Assembly: GCA_036426205.1 (NCBI GenBank)
Contig: WSYH01001927.1
Coordinates: forward strand, 37,624 to 101,623
Source of the DNA: Ascaphus truei
Taxonomy: Eukaryota > Chordata > Amphibia > Anura > Ascaphidae
Length of the DNA: 64,000 nucleotides
Reading direction: 5' to 3'
In this document: in pieces, positions 41,410-51,993 of the stretch
Layout: each line of letters opens with the position of its first letter
Numbering within the stretch: the first letter of the stretch is position 1
Program-made: the position numbers and the translations under genes
The notes under the pieces: model-generated
The model's input: the letters and a program-made list of their open reading frames with translations, nothing else
Databases searched by the model: none
What the model was told of the DNA's origin: nothing

Positions 41410-41544
41410 CAGTGTTCGACAAACCTATACATTTGCTCGCCCCGGGCGAGTAAATATTGGCCCAAGCTGCACACGTGTGGTACTAGGTGGCGAGTAGATT
41501 TTTTTGTGTGGCGAGTAGATTTTTTGGTGATTTGTCAACCACTG
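41410..41544. mobile_element. short Tc1/mariner-type MITE
   Basis: Ends CAGTGTTCGACAAACC and (reverse complement of the right end) CAGTGGTTGACAAATC, inside a TA repeat. The right TSD is imperfect (TG). The interior has 'TGGCGAGTAGATTTTT' repeated. Related pieces lie at 55927-56065 and 56159-56196. Confidence 0.7.
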
Positions 41545-41554
41545 TGTATATATA

Positions 41555-41720
41555 TGCTTCATTCATTGTAACATCGCCGGAAGAAGAGATCAGTGTATCT
41601 CGAAAGCTCGCACAAATAAAAGCATTTCGTTAGCCACAGAACGGTATCATCTATTTATTTTTTGATTATTGAAGCTCGGCTAACACGGTACTGATACCTC
41701 TACATATATATATATATATA
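41555..41720 (+). repeat. interspersed repeat with hammerhead-like hairpin
   Basis: 'GGAAGAAGAGATC' / 'ATCTCGAAAGC' form a stem followed by GAA as in hammerheads, but no core is present. Then comes an inverted word pair 'TTAGCC' / 'GGCTAA'. Family not named. 41721-42006 has TA, CA and short unassigned sequence. Confidence 0.4.
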
Positions 41721-42006
41721 TATCTATATCTTTGTTTGTATATGCACACACGCACGCATGCAGATATATATACCCATACATACATATACACACTTTTTTT
41801 GTGTACACACACACACACAGATAGATATCCTGCACTCCAGTTGTAGAGTAGTAATAGCTGGTGCTAAGGTCATAAAAATACACAACATACAATACCTGAA
41901 AGGTAAAAAGACAAAAGCACTCAGCAGTTCAGTAATGAAAAAATGTACTGTATTGAAGTACACGAATACTTGCACAAAAAGTCCAATATACATATGTGTG
42001 TGTCTG

Positions 42007-42270
42007 TATTTTTTTACGTACAGTGGATCCATGCCTTATTTTAACTTTCTGTGCTTTCTTTTATTTTTTGTTCTGTGACAGTTATTTAATAAAGATTTTG
42101 TGATTTTGTACTTTCAAGGTATACTAGAGTGCTTTTGTCTGGGGCTTCACTTTCTCCTACTGTATTGATTGGCCCATACAGCACCACTGACTTATCATTG
42201 TATATTGACATAGAAGTCGGTATTTAGTTACATCCATTTATCTTGTGGATGCGGGGTCCCCCTTCTCTCT

Positions 42271-42282
<12 letters not shown>
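42007..42282 (+). repeat. second copy of 41146-41397
   Basis: Nearly the same sequence as 41146-41397, ending in the TA run (42273-42324) into which Tc1 inserted. Confidence 0.8.
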
Positions 42283-42324
<42 letters not shown>

Positions 42325-42666
42325 CAGTCATGTGAAAAAGAAAGTACACCCTCTTTGAATTCCATGGTTTTACATATCAGGACATAATAACAATTATCTG
42401 TTCCTTAGCAGGTCTTAAAATAAGGTAAATACAACCTAAGATGAACAACAACACATTATATATTACTCCGTGTCATGATTTATTTAACAAAAATAAAGCC
42501 AAAATGGAAAAGCCATGTGTGAAAAACTAAGTACACCTTATGATTCAATAGCTTGTAGAACCACCTTTAGCAGCAATAACTTGAAGTAATCGTTTTCTGT
42601 ATGACTTTATCAGTCTCTCACATCGTTGTGGAGGAATTTTGGCCCACTCTTCTTTACAACGTTGCT

Positions 42667-43720
42667 TCAGTTCATTAGGTTTGTGGGCATTTGTTTATGC
42701 ACAGCTCTCTTAAGGTCCAGCCACAGCACTTCAATCGGGTTGAGGTCTGGACTTTGACTGGGCCATTGCAACACCTTGATTCTTTTCTTTTTCAGCCATT
42801 CTGTTACAGATTTGCTGGTGTGCTTTTGATCATTGTCCTGTTGCATGACCCAATTTCGGCCAAGCTTAAACTGTCGGACAAATGGCCTCACATTTGACTC
42901 TAGAATACTTTGGTATACAGAGGAGTTCATAGTCGACTCAATGACTGCAATGTTCCCAGGTCCTGTGGCTTCAAAAACAAGCCCAAATCATCACCCCTCC
43001 ACCACCGTGCTTGACAGTTGGTATTTTATTTATAAAATGTTTTACCAGGAAGTAATACATTGAGAGTTACCTCTCGTTTTCAAGTATGTCCTGGAATGAG
43101 GTGTTTGTGCTGATATGCTGTGTTTGGTTTTCGCCAAACGTGGCGCTGTGCATTATGGCCAAACATCTCCACTTTGGTCTCGTCTGTCCAAAGGACATTG
43201 TTCCAGAAGTCTTGTGGTTTGTTCAGATGCAACTTTGCAAACGTAAGCCGTGCTGCCATGTTCTTTTTAGAGAGAAGAGGCTTTCTACTGGCAACCCTTC
43301 CAAACAAACCATACGTGTTCAGTCTTTTTCTAATTGTACTGTCATGAACTTTAACATTTAACATGCTAACTGAGGCCTGTAGAGTCTGAGATGTAACTCT
43401 TGGGTATTTTGCAATTTCTCTGAGCATTGCATGGTCTGACCTTGGGGTGAATTTGATGGGATGTCCACTCCTGGGAAGATTGTCTTGAATGTTTTCCACT
43501 TTTTAATAATTTTTCTCACTGTAGAATGATGGACTTTAAATTGTTTGGAAATGGCCCTATAACCCTTCCCAGATTGATGGGCAGCAACAATTGCTTCTCT
43601 AAGATCATTGCTGATGTCTTTCCTCCTTGGCATTGTGTTAACACACACCTGAATGCTCCAGACCAGCAAATTGCTAAAACTTCGGCTTTTATAGAGGTAG
43701 TCACACTTGCTGATGATCAA
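42667..43720 (-). pseudogene. Tc1 transposase, frame-broken
   Basis: Three frames in order: 43720-43358 ('MPRRKDISNDLREAI' and 'KGYRAISKQF', the paired HTH DNA-binding start), 43499-43080 (second HTH 'STIRKRLN', then 'LWTDETKVEMFG' with the first catalytic Asp), and 42930-42667 ('QQDNDQKHTSK' with the second Asp and 'SPDLNPIEVLW' with the Glu). The DDE triad is present, but indels and the 43024-43094 insertion break the frame, so this copy is dead. It would cut and paste by TIR binding. Confidence 0.95.
43024..43094. repeat. 71-bp repeat fragment inserted in Tc1
   Basis: The fragment ('CCAGGAAGTAATACATTGAG', 'CTCTCGTTTTCAAGTATGTC') separates parts of the Tc1 coding sequence that should be contiguous. 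It looks like a piece of a common interspersed repeat. Confidence 0.6.
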
Positions 43721-44257
43721 TTAATCAAGGGCATTTGATTAGCAGCACCTGTCTGCAAAACAAAACAAATGTTTATTGCTGTTGCTAAAAGACTGTGCTG
43801 TATCTAGTGACCCTAAATGAGAGGGCATTGTTTTAAACTGGGGAACCAGGTTAGTTGGCCCAGTTAGTTCGCAGTTAGAGGCTGATTCTGATGTGTAGTT
43901 AGTTCCCTGAAAGGGATAGGATTTCTTTATATGATTTGGTTTTTATTTCTTAAATCACTTGCTGATGATCAATTAATCAAGGGCATTTGATTAGCAGCAC
44001 CTGTCTGCTACTTAGCATCTTAATTCCTATTGATGCAGTAAGGGTGTACTTAGTTTTTCACACATAGTTTCTCCATTTTGGCTTTATTTTTGTTACATAA
44101 ATCATGACACGGTGTAATATGTCTTGTGTTGTTGTTCATCTGGGGTTGTATTTACCCAATTTTTAGACCTGCTAAGGAACAGATGATTGTTATTATGTCC
44201 TGATATGTAAAACCATGGAATTCAAAGAGGGTGTACTTTCTTTTTCACATGACTGTA

Positions 44258-44341
44258 TATGTAGCACACTTTCCCCCACCCCCTGGGAGATATGGAGGAT
44301 ACGGTGGGTGCACTGCTTTACCTGCGGCTCACAGGAGGGCT
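44258..44341 (-). repeat. terminal 84 bp of the gypsy 3' LTR
   Basis: 'TGTAGCACACTTTCCCC' to 'CACAGGAGGGCTGA' matches 49148-49235, the end of the 5' LTR. It is fused directly to RNase H sequence, so integrase and most of the 3' LTR were deleted. Confidence 0.75.
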
Positions 44342-44730
44342 GATAATCGGTAATTGGAAAGGGCCACCAGCCTTTTGTGGCCGGTGGCATCCAGCTTGGT
44401 GGATGTTATTATGTACGTTAACGGATTGTTATCCGTCCGTACCTCAAAGGTTGCCCATTTGAGAGCGAGGAATTCCATCTTATGGACTGGATAATTATGC
44501 TCGCTGGGAGTCACACTGCGGCTGACGTAGGCCACTGGTCGGAGACCAGCCGGGTATTTCTGGTGCAAGACTGCACCTAGGCCATTGAGAATCGCGTCTA
44601 CATGAAGAATGTAGGGCTGCAGAATGTAGGGCTGCTCGGAGTCAGCGTACACCAGAACGGGCGTCTCTGTCAAGCTCTTCTTCAGGCCATCAAAAACCGT
44701 TTCACAGGCGGCCATCCACTTGTTGCCCAA
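44329..44730 (-). pseudogene. gypsy RNase H, truncated
   Basis: 'VLVYADSEQPYIL' and 'HVDAILNGLGAVLHQ' carry the RNase H Asp region, with a short local duplication (PYILQPYIL). 'PVAYVSRSVTPSEHNYPVHKMEFLAL' includes the catalytic Glu, and 'VRTDNNPLTYI' another Asp. The frame then passes into LTR sequence after 'ALSNY'. Confidence 0.85.
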
Positions 44731-45435
44731 ATGGCGTTTTCAAAGAGGTGGCCTTCTGCTTGGTATCCTCAGGGTATATTTTTAGGATGTTGTTAAGAAC
44801 TTTCGCTTGACTGGAATACCCATCCATGAAACAGAGGTAGTAGCCGCAGAAGCCTAGGAATGAACGGAGTTCAACGACATTCTCGGGTCTGAGCCAGTTC
44901 ACCACAGCTTCTATTTTGGCAGGGTCAATGGCTATCCCTTCCGTTGACACTATATGTCCCACATAAGTCACGGACATGCGACAGAAGTGGCACTTATCTA
45001 AAGACAGCTTCAGTCCATCTTGGTCCAGCACTTTCAGCAGGTGTTCTTCATGCTCTTCCAGGGTCTTACCAAAGACGATGATATCGCCCAGGTAGACCAA
45101 ACATTCCCACGGATTCATGTCACCTATGGTTTTCTCCATCAGGCATTGAAACGTTGCTGGGGCTCCGCATATGCCTTGGGGCATACGGGTAAATTGGTAG
45201 AAGCCCAGAAGACACATGAATGCCGTCTTTTCCTGGTCCTCTGCGCTCATCGGTACCTGATAGTACTCCGATCTCAGATCAGCACACTGAACCATGGACT
45301 CCCGGTCAGCGTGTTGAGGAGTTCTTCGATCCGCGGAAGGGTATATTTGTCAGGTATGGTGGGATTATTTAGCGTCCGGTAATCTATACACATGCGGACC
45401 GATCCATTCTTCTTTCTCACCCCCACGATTGGTGA
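44702..45435 (-). pseudogene. gypsy reverse transcriptase with YLGD active site
   Basis: Covers frames 45513-45274 (true part from 45435: 'VGVRKKNGSVRMCIDYRTLN') and 45295-44702 ('FQCLMEKTIGD', 'CLVYLGDIIVFGKTLEEHEE', 'SFLGFCGYY'). The motif that should be YLDD reads YLGD, replacing a catalytic Asp, and a frame jump lies near 45285. The enzyme is inactive. The upstream part of the RT is beyond the solo LTR, from about 46250. Confidence 0.9.
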
Positions 45436-45440
45436 CGCGT

Positions 45441-46247
45441 TGTCAGGAATCGGCGTTCTCCACGCTTCCCACACAGAGCACCCCCTTCCCGCAGGGAGCC
45501 CCTGGACACACAAAACAAACCTACCTTACCGGCCTCCACGGCTCCTCGCCCCTGCCGCCGTCGCGGGATCACCCCCCTCGGCGATTCCTCTGCTCAGCGC
45601 CGGGTGCGCCCACCTGCACGCACACCTGCACCATCCACTGGCTCGGTTCACGCACGTACACGAGTTACGGAGCACGCTCAGTCTGCACACTCTTCTTCCC
45701 GTCCCCCGGACCTCAGGCTCCGCCCCCGCACACTGCACGGGCATACTCAGGTTACCAACAAGACTCACCTGGCCTGTTATGCCTGCACCAATCTGCAGTG
45801 TCTCCCTGTAGCTCTTCCTGTCCCGCCTCCGTTCCTAATTGGACCTTCCTGCTTTATCTAGCTCCTCTCTGCTCTCAGTCTTTGCTCGACATAGTCTCTG
45901 TATGGAAGTACTTCAGGATTCTCTCAGTGTTTTCACAGGTTCTGACGCGGCTCGTACGACTACCCCCTCTGGCTCTCGATCTCGGCACTCCTTGGACAAC
46001 GCTCACTCTGTTAACCCCTTGAACACGGCTTGGACAACGACCTATCTCCACTCTCTGACTTCGGCATGGCATCCTTCACTCTATCTCTACAACCAGTACC
46101 GGCAAGTATTGTCTACCTTACTAACCCTGGCCTGGCAACGCTTCATACCACACTCCGGACACGCTCCCTTTGCTGTGGGTGCGTGTATTACCACTTCCCC
46201 CTTCAGCTCAGAGGACGGGTCTGGTCTGCGGGCAGCACCGGCGTAAC
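45441..46247 (+). mobile_element. solo gypsy-type LTR inserted in the RT
   Basis: Starts TGTCAGGAATCGGCG and ends CACCGGCGTAACA, flanked by CGCGT (45436-45440) and CTCGT (46248-46252), a 5-bp TSD with one mismatch. It interrupts the RT frame between 'ESRSPY' and 'SPIVGVRKK'. Similar in layout to the minus-strand solo LTR at 11504. ORFs inside it are not genes. Confidence 0.8.
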
Positions 46248-46566
46248 ACTCGTATGGGCTACGAGATTCGGTCACAATCCCCACCGTTTCCATTTCTTGT
46301 AGGACGTCTCTCACGTCGTCCACATCTCGAGGGGTGATACGACGGGACCGTTCTCGGAAGGGAGTGGTTTCACTTAACCGGATGGTGTGCTGGGTGTTTC
46401 GGCTGAAGCCCACATCCATGTCACTAGTGGAGAATACTTCCCTTCGTTCCTCTAACTTGGCCGTCTGCTGCTTTTTCCACTCGGCTGACAGGATTGAGTC
46501 CCCGAAATCGAAGGCCAGCCCATCTGACGGATCTTGTACTGTGGTGGTGATCGCTTGCGCTGCCAT
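46248..46566 (-). pseudogene. gypsy pol between protease and RT
   Basis: 'NTQHTIRLSETTPFRERSRR' and 'EMETVGIVTESRSPY' match the segment that precedes the RT fingers in gypsy pol. The remainder of the predicted frame lies in the solo LTR. Confidence 0.8.
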
Positions 46567-47074
46567 CGTTTCGAAGGGAGTAACGGGGTTTATTGTCCTA
46601 ATTTCTGACCATGATCGAAGGCCATGGGGTACGGCGAAAGGTTCTGTACGAACACCTTAATCCTTTCCGGCAGCTTGGATGTCCATTCCCACACTTCGGG
46701 CACCAGCTTGTAGCCTCTGTGGGCATCCTCCTCAGATGTGTTCTCTAGGGAGAAAAGGTGGTCGTTCTCGTCTCAGCCCGGATAACAACACACTGCGGCC
46801 ATGCGCTTCACTCCCCCTGGGGGAATCTCATTTACCCCTGCTCGGAAGTTGTACATGACCTCATGCCAATCTTGGGCAGATACCTTGCAGCACTCCTCTA
46901 GTAGCACTGGGTGGATTGGTAGAGCAGACAGGGGTAGCTCGCATGTGTCTTGTAAGTAGGCTCAAATTTCTGCCCGCACTTCGTTGGTGTTGGTTCCCAA
47001 TATGAGCGGAGAACTTGGGTGATCCCAAGTCTAAGGGCATACTGGCGCCCACTATATCCATGATGTGGGACTAT

Positions 47075-47404
47075 TTACAGCCGAACCTGTACTATTCCGT
47101 CGATGGGGTACTCTTCATGACTGAGACCCCACAGCTTCATCTTGTCAGCCGACTGCAAGGGCAGGTGCTTAAGATGAAGGTCATAGAACGGGTGGTACAC
47201 AATGGTCACCTGGGACCCTGTGTCCAGCAAGGCCGAGGCGTATACTCCGTCCATGAGGACACGGATGATGGCAGACGGTTCTACGCGACGGTAAGCGTCC
47301 AATGATGAGGTGTCATCGTGTGTTGGGGTTGGTGCATCCTCTGTGGGTGGGGAGGTTGTTTCAGTGGTCTGAACATTGCAAATCATGGCCTTGGGCTGGA
47401 ACAT
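47075..47404 (-). pseudogene. gypsy aspartic protease
   Basis: 'ASALLDTGSQVTIVY' is the retropepsin active-site block (DTG) about 65 residues in. The frame ends before the usual C-terminal ILG-like motif; the region 46570-47070 holds broken continuation. It would process Gag-Pol. Confidence 0.85.
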
Positions 47405-47752
47405 TCTGGTGGGAGTTTTTTTTCTCTCTCAAGGCAGTCCTGCGAGAAGTGGCGCTTTTGGCCGCAGCTGAAGCAGATTAGGCCACTCGGGTCCAGAGGG
47501 CCCGATAGTGGGGGATACTCTCCCCGACATTCTGGACTTGGTGGTAGGTGACTGGGGAGGAGGATCCTCCTCAGTGCTGTTTGTCTTCTTGACCTTTGGG
47601 GCTGATACTCCTTTGGATTCACCCTTGCGGGGCTCTTTGTCCTTTTTGGAAGCATGTAAGCCTGTATACGACTCATGTTCTTTTACCACTCCTAGTAGGT
47701 CCTCAAAGGTTGGGGAAGGCGCTTGTAGTAAAGAGCACCTAATCATGATCAC
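47383..47752 (-). pseudogene. gypsy gag C-terminus with CCHC zinc knuckle
   Basis: 'ICFSCGQKRHFSQDCLER' fits CX2CX4HX4C and is followed by Pro-rich linker and the protease. Two frames (47676-47383 and 47752-47429) overlap through an indel. 'SPTFEDLLGVVKEHESY' upstream is the gag part before the knuckle. Confidence 0.85.
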
Positions 47753-47757
47753 TATGT

Positions 47758-48175
47758 GTCATGTTCTAAGCTTGCAGTACCCATACTTGTCCATCAGTAA
47801 TGCTGCTGCTCTGCTAGCTCACTCAAGGAACATTCAAGACCCTGTAACCTGACACCTCTGCTCTACTCTCAACCTGCCTATATAAACTTCCCCTTCCTGT
47901 CTGTCAGTGCCTGTTTATACTGGTTCGTCAGCTCTTGCTAGGTTCTTGTGTTTACTGCTGTGCTTTTGCTATTGTCCTGCTCCAGTCTCCTCGTTGCCAA
48001 TGGCTGCTTGTGACTCCGACTATGCAATCTGCCGCCTGCCGCTGAGCTCTGCTTGTGACCCCTACTAAACTATCTGCCGCCTGCTTCTGACCTCTGCTTG
48101 TGACCCTTACCACACTCCCTGCTGTTTCTGCCACTGGGATCCACTCCAGCCAAAGACTAATCCTTGAAAGTATGT
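47758..48175 (+). repeat. LTR fragment or solo LTR inserted in gag
   Basis: Begins TGTCATGTTCTAAGC, contains TATATAAAC near 47878 and C/T-rich repeated phrases ('GCCGCCTGC', 'CTGCTTGTGACC'). It separates two parts of gag ('FHRGAIPTHN' and 'MIRCSLLQAP'). TATG lies at both edges; exact ends and TSD are uncertain. Confidence 0.6.
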
Positions 48176-49117
48176 TATGAGTGGGGATGGCCCCTCTATG
48201 AAATTGTTTGCGACGGTACTCATCCACCGTGGAGGCGGGGATGAGGTCGTGATTCCTCAGTTTCCAGAGGACCAGTTGAATCTGTTGAAGGAAGATGGAT
48301 AGGTCTTCCCCGTCCTTCTGCTTCAGGCCATAATATTTGGACCACAGTTTGCTTTCATTCTCATCTTTTCTGTAGACACGCTTCAGCAGATCCACGATCC
48401 TATGCACCGAGAAGTCGGCATCTTGATCGCGATGTATACTGACCATGGTAGAGGTTGGCGCTTGGATGCCCTCCATTATCCATTGGCATTTCGGCCACCT
48501 CGGTGCAGGGCCATTCATAAAGTACCTTGAGGGGAGGGGATAGGGGAGGGGATAGGGGGTGGCGACTGTGGGTGGCTCCCAGCCCAGCTTATGGCTCCTT
48601 GCAGGGCACTTGGGGTGAAGGTTACAGGTACATCTGGCCTCGCTGGCATACTGGTTGCTACGTTTGTGGTCCTCCACTCCCCGGGATGTAGGAGGAGGTA
48701 GAGACTCAGCGGGGGAACCCATGTGGAGGGTCCAGGATGGGAAATAACCTTGGGGAATGCTAGTTTGGGGTATATGAGTGGGCACCCTGCGAGCAAAGTC
48801 TCTGGCAGGTATATGACTTGTGGGGCATTTTCTGGGCATATCTCTTGCCCTGTGGCCAATACCACAGCACTCCCCTGGCAGGCGGTGTCATATTTCCTAC
48901 TAATGATTCTGATGTCGCTCATACCAGGGGCCATTTTCAATTGGTCGCGGACAGCAAATATTGAGGTGAGGGCGGGTACTCCTCCCACTGCAACCACGTG
49001 TTGCGGAGGTTCTCGGAGCTCTAAGGCCCAGTCGTGGACTTGTTGGGGCCTTGTTGGGGCGAGGGCATAAACATGGAGGTTGGATTGGTTCACAATTTGG
49101 ACTGCTGAGTAGGGCAC
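48176..49117 (-). pseudogene. gypsy gag (matrix/capsid region)
   Basis: The N-terminal frame 49117-48515 ('MPYSAVQIVNQSNLHVYAL', 'PQHVVAVGGVPAL') starts about 30 bp after the LTR end. The capsid-like part is in the overlapping frame ('HRIVDLLKRVYRKDENESKL', 'LSIFLQQIQLVLWKL', 'STVDEYRRKQF') and stops at the LTR insertion at 48175. The split between frames shows an indel near 48520-48840. Confidence 0.7.
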
Positions 49118-49145
49118 CCCAGGTCTGAGATCTCAGCAGTGCCTC

Positions 49146-50330
49146 CAAATGTAGTGCACTTTCCCCTACCCCCTGGGAGATATGGCAGCTCCGTTGTGTG
49201 TGCTGATTTACCTGCGGCTCACAGGAGGGCTGAGCTTCCGCTGCTGGGAGCTTGGGGTGTATCTGAGTCTGTAGTCGGTAGCGCCTCCACCTGTACGGGA
49301 TCCTACTATGTGGGATAACCCCGTTACAGGAAACCCAGGCAATGAAACACGTTTGTACAGATAACAGTTTTACTGCATGTAGAAGAATAATAACATATAC
49401 GTATATATGCAGTTGCACTCAGGCCTCGCAGGGCTGTATCCCACACCATGTCCGCACCCCAGATTGAGTTTACCCCAAAACACAGAGAGGACCCTAGGCA
49501 CCCAACCACCCTGGGGTACACAGAGTCAATCACCCACCCAAGTATGTGAGACAGCGCTGCCAGCTAACATGTGCATTGTTAGTTCATGTGGTAAGATGAG
49601 ATACCTGCCGGGTGCTCCAACACCTAGACGCACAGATTCTGTAAGATGGGATCCACGGATCCAAGGAAGGTATCCGCGAAGCCTCCGCCTCTACGTTGGG
49701 TGGTGTCCCGCGTGGACGGTGCCACCATGCAGAATGTCTCTCTCTGTAGTTGGTGATCTGGTCCCAGACAACCTGGTGCCAGGATGCAACCGCATCTTGG
49801 CTGTGTCCCTCACACTTATGCTACAGGGGCCGTGTCCCTATATCATGGGCCTGTCCCTGCAGCAACCACAAACTGAGGGGAGTTGGGGCCCAGTTGGGGC
49901 CTAGCTGGGGCCTAACAGGGGAATTTCTGGCCTAGTGCGGGTGCCAACGACACCTGCACATACAACATACCCTGACCTTGTCCCAGATCCGACTGACTAG
50001 CGTGTCCCAGCACACGAAATGCATCAAATCCCTGCAGGGGGATGCTACAGCCCTATTGGGTGGTTCATGCCATGTGAGCTGCAAACCCAGTGGCTGCTGG
50101 GGCCTGTAGTTCCCCGCGGAATGCCCGACGCTATATCCTTGCACTGCACATACGCAAGCCCTCTGTAATGGCCACCGCGCATTGTAGTTGCTCTGCGAAT
50201 GCCTTTGACTAAGGCTACGGCCCCGGTGTCGGCGCTGCACGCGCACCTGCCAGGCTGGCGGCGCGTGCAGTTGTGATCCCCGGTCTGTGCAGAGCTGCAA
50301 GGGAAAGATGGGAGTGGGAGGAGGGGGCGT
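49146..50330 (-). repeat. 5' LTR of the gypsy element (upper border uncertain)
   Basis: The minus-strand LTR ends GGGGAAAGTGCACTACA at 49148. The lower 85 bp recur at 44258-44341. The upper border could not be fixed because the 3' LTR is mostly deleted. 50100-50550 is CpG-rich and may be LTR or a separate element. Frames here are not supported as genes. Confidence 0.55.
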
Positions 50331-50558
50331 GAATTGGGCCGCGACCATGGCGTCCCCCGGCAGGTTCGCCCTCATTGGCTGAACCGCCGGGGGTGTAGCC
50401 AGCACTCCGTCGCCATTCCTGAAGACAGTTTTACTGTTTTCCGAACAATCTGGTCGCACAACGCAGCGGCCAAGGCAATAAGCGGGCCCGGCCCCATTGA
50501 GGGGCAGTTCTTTTTCCTGCAGCACACGCCACAGTGTGCGCTGCAGCAGGGGGAGAAG

Positions 50559-50792
50559 GGGTGGCACAGTGAGTAAAGACACTGACTAGCACTGAGTTTG
50601 AAGCAGGGGAACCTGGTTCAATTCCTGGTGTTGGCTCCTTGTGACATTGGGCAAGTCACTCCCTGTGTCTCAGGCACCAAAAAATAGATTGTAAGCTCCA
50701 CGGGCAGGGACCTGTGCCTGCAAAATGTCTCTGTAAAGTGCTGCGTAAAACTAGCAGTGCTATACAAAAACATGCTATTATTATTATTATTA
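50559..50792 (+). repeat. tRNA-derived CORE-type SINE
   Basis: The head has a box-A-like 'GTGGCACAGTGAGTAAAG' and a box B GGTTCAATTCC (50615-50625). 'GTGACATTGGGCAAGTCACT' (50641-50660) is the CORE/MIR-type central domain. The tail 'GATTGTAAGCTCCACGGGC' ... 'AGTGCTATACAAAAA' resembles a LINE 3' end, closed by (ATT)n. Transcription would be by RNA polymerase III and mobilisation by a LINE. Confidence 0.85.
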
Positions 50793-50867
50793 AGAGAGTT
50801 GATTATGCAGTACTAAATTCATGGGTTTTTTTGCCACCATAGTTCTTCTGTGATACAGTGATCAACT

Positions 50868-51598
50868 TTGTTGATTTGTCTTAAAGCAGTAGCAGGGGAT
50901 CCAAATGAACAGGTGAATAGTTTTATGTCATGGACAAAAGATACAGTAACTCAGAGCGTTAAGTCAGCAGCACAGCAAGCAACTGAGCCAACACAAAAGA
51001 GATCAAGATATCAAACCAGTTTGGATAAAATGAGGGAGTCCTCATCTGACCAATCAGAGTTACAGTATTCACATTTCTCAGAAGCAGAATACTGTGATTC
51101 CTCAGAGCAATAGGTTCAGACAGCAGAATCAGAATTAAATCTAGAACTGGTGCAACCTCTAATAAAAGCAATAAGGGAAACATTGAAATTAGAGGATTAG
51201 AAGGTAAATCAGAGAACAGACAAATTATTTGGACGAACCCAAAGAAAGATCAGATGTTTTCCAATCCATCAAGTGATTAAGGATACAGTACAAGCAGAAT
51301 GGGTTAAGCCTGATAAAAAAAAACTAGAGATTCCCCAAAAAATTCAACAAAATATATCCTTTTGGACAAAGGGTGGTGGAATTCTGGGAAGTAACTCCGA
51401 AAATGGAGGCAGCAGAGACCAATTACAAGGAAAACCACCCTACCAGTTGATGACACAGCATCATTAAAGGATGACATGGATAAAAAGATGGATAGTGTTC
51501 TCAAGAAATCATATCTGGCACCAGGTGCACCGTGCAAACCTGCAATATCAACCACGTCGCTATCAAGAGCTAGTGCATATGGATCTCTAATATTGAGG
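50868..51598 (+). pseudogene. DIRS-type retrotransposon gag fragment
   Basis: 'CFPIHQVIKDTVQAEWVKPD' (about 51255-51314) and, in another frame, 'LPVDDTASLKDDMDKKMDS' and 'LKKSYLAPGAPCKPA' (51441-51540) match the conserved gag blocks of vertebrate DIRS elements. The N-terminal frame 50868-51113 is Ser/Gln-rich and stops before the conserved blocks. Stops and frame changes make it dead. The RT and tyrosine recombinase are absent; the fragment ends at the hAT-like end at 51610. Confidence 0.65.
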
Positions 51599-51609
51599 AA
51601 GCATTAGAG

Positions 51610-51993
51610 CAGAGGTGTGCAAACTGGGGGGTGCGCAAGATTGTTTAGGGGGGGTGCAGGCGGCGGGGCGATTTTGCAGAGAAGCAGAGAGAAAAGGAGT
51701 TCTGTAGCTGCAATTTCTCCTGCTGCCATTAGGTGGCGCTGTGCTGCACAGCTCATGCAGCACAGGCTTTGACTTCCTGAGTGCCGTGTGATGAGGTGAG
51801 TGTGTGTGACATATTTGGGGGGGAGGGGGAGAGAAATGGAGAGGTGTGAGACATAATGGGGAGAGAAAGAGAGAAATGGAGAAGTGGGAGACATATTGGG
51901 GGGAGAGAAAGAGAAATGGAGAGGTGGGAGACATATTGGGGGGGGAGAGAGAGAAATGGAGAGGTGGGAGAGAGAAAGAGAGAAATGGAGAGG
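51610..51993. mobile_element. left end of a hAT element, cut by the Gmr1-type LTR
   Basis: Starts CAGAGGTGTGCAAACTGGGG, the same TIR as the right end at 35785. The interior has a repeated unit 'GAGAAATGGAGAGGTGGGAG' / 'ACATATTGGGG' (51790-51990). The right end was not found. Confidence 0.7.

Larger units (their letters stand above)
42325..44255 (-). mobile_element. Tc1-family DNA transposon with intact TIRs
   Basis: Left end CAGTCATGTGAAAAAGAAAG is mirrored at the right end, with TA on both sides (42323-42324 and 44256-44257). The TIR identity extends about 70 bp or more. Length is 1.93 kb against about 1.6 kb usual; the excess is a 71-bp repeat insertion (43024-43094) and a 207-bp insert (43756-43961) bounded by a direct duplication of about 45 bp. 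Confidence 0.95.
44258..50330 (-). mobile_element. Ty3/gypsy retrotransposon, internally deleted
   Basis: Order on the minus strand: 5' LTR (about 50330-49146), gag, CCHC knuckle, protease, RT, RNase H, then a deletion and a scrap of 3' LTR. The domain order before the deletion is the conventional gypsy order. It contains two later LTR insertions at 45441-46247 and 47758-48175. The right border is approximate. Confidence 0.8.

Noticed and set aside
45429..46246. Several ORFs of 80-197 codons
   Set aside because: They lie wholly or mostly within a solo LTR and have no protein-like conservation.
49932..50582. 216-codon Cys-rich secreted protein
   Set aside because: Lies in LTR and CpG-rich repeat sequence, with no signal peptide or domain and no supporting start context.
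50559..50630. tRNA gene
   Set aside because: Box A and B resemble a tRNA but the downstream CORE domain and ATT tail identify a SINE; no cloverleaf could be folded by eye.
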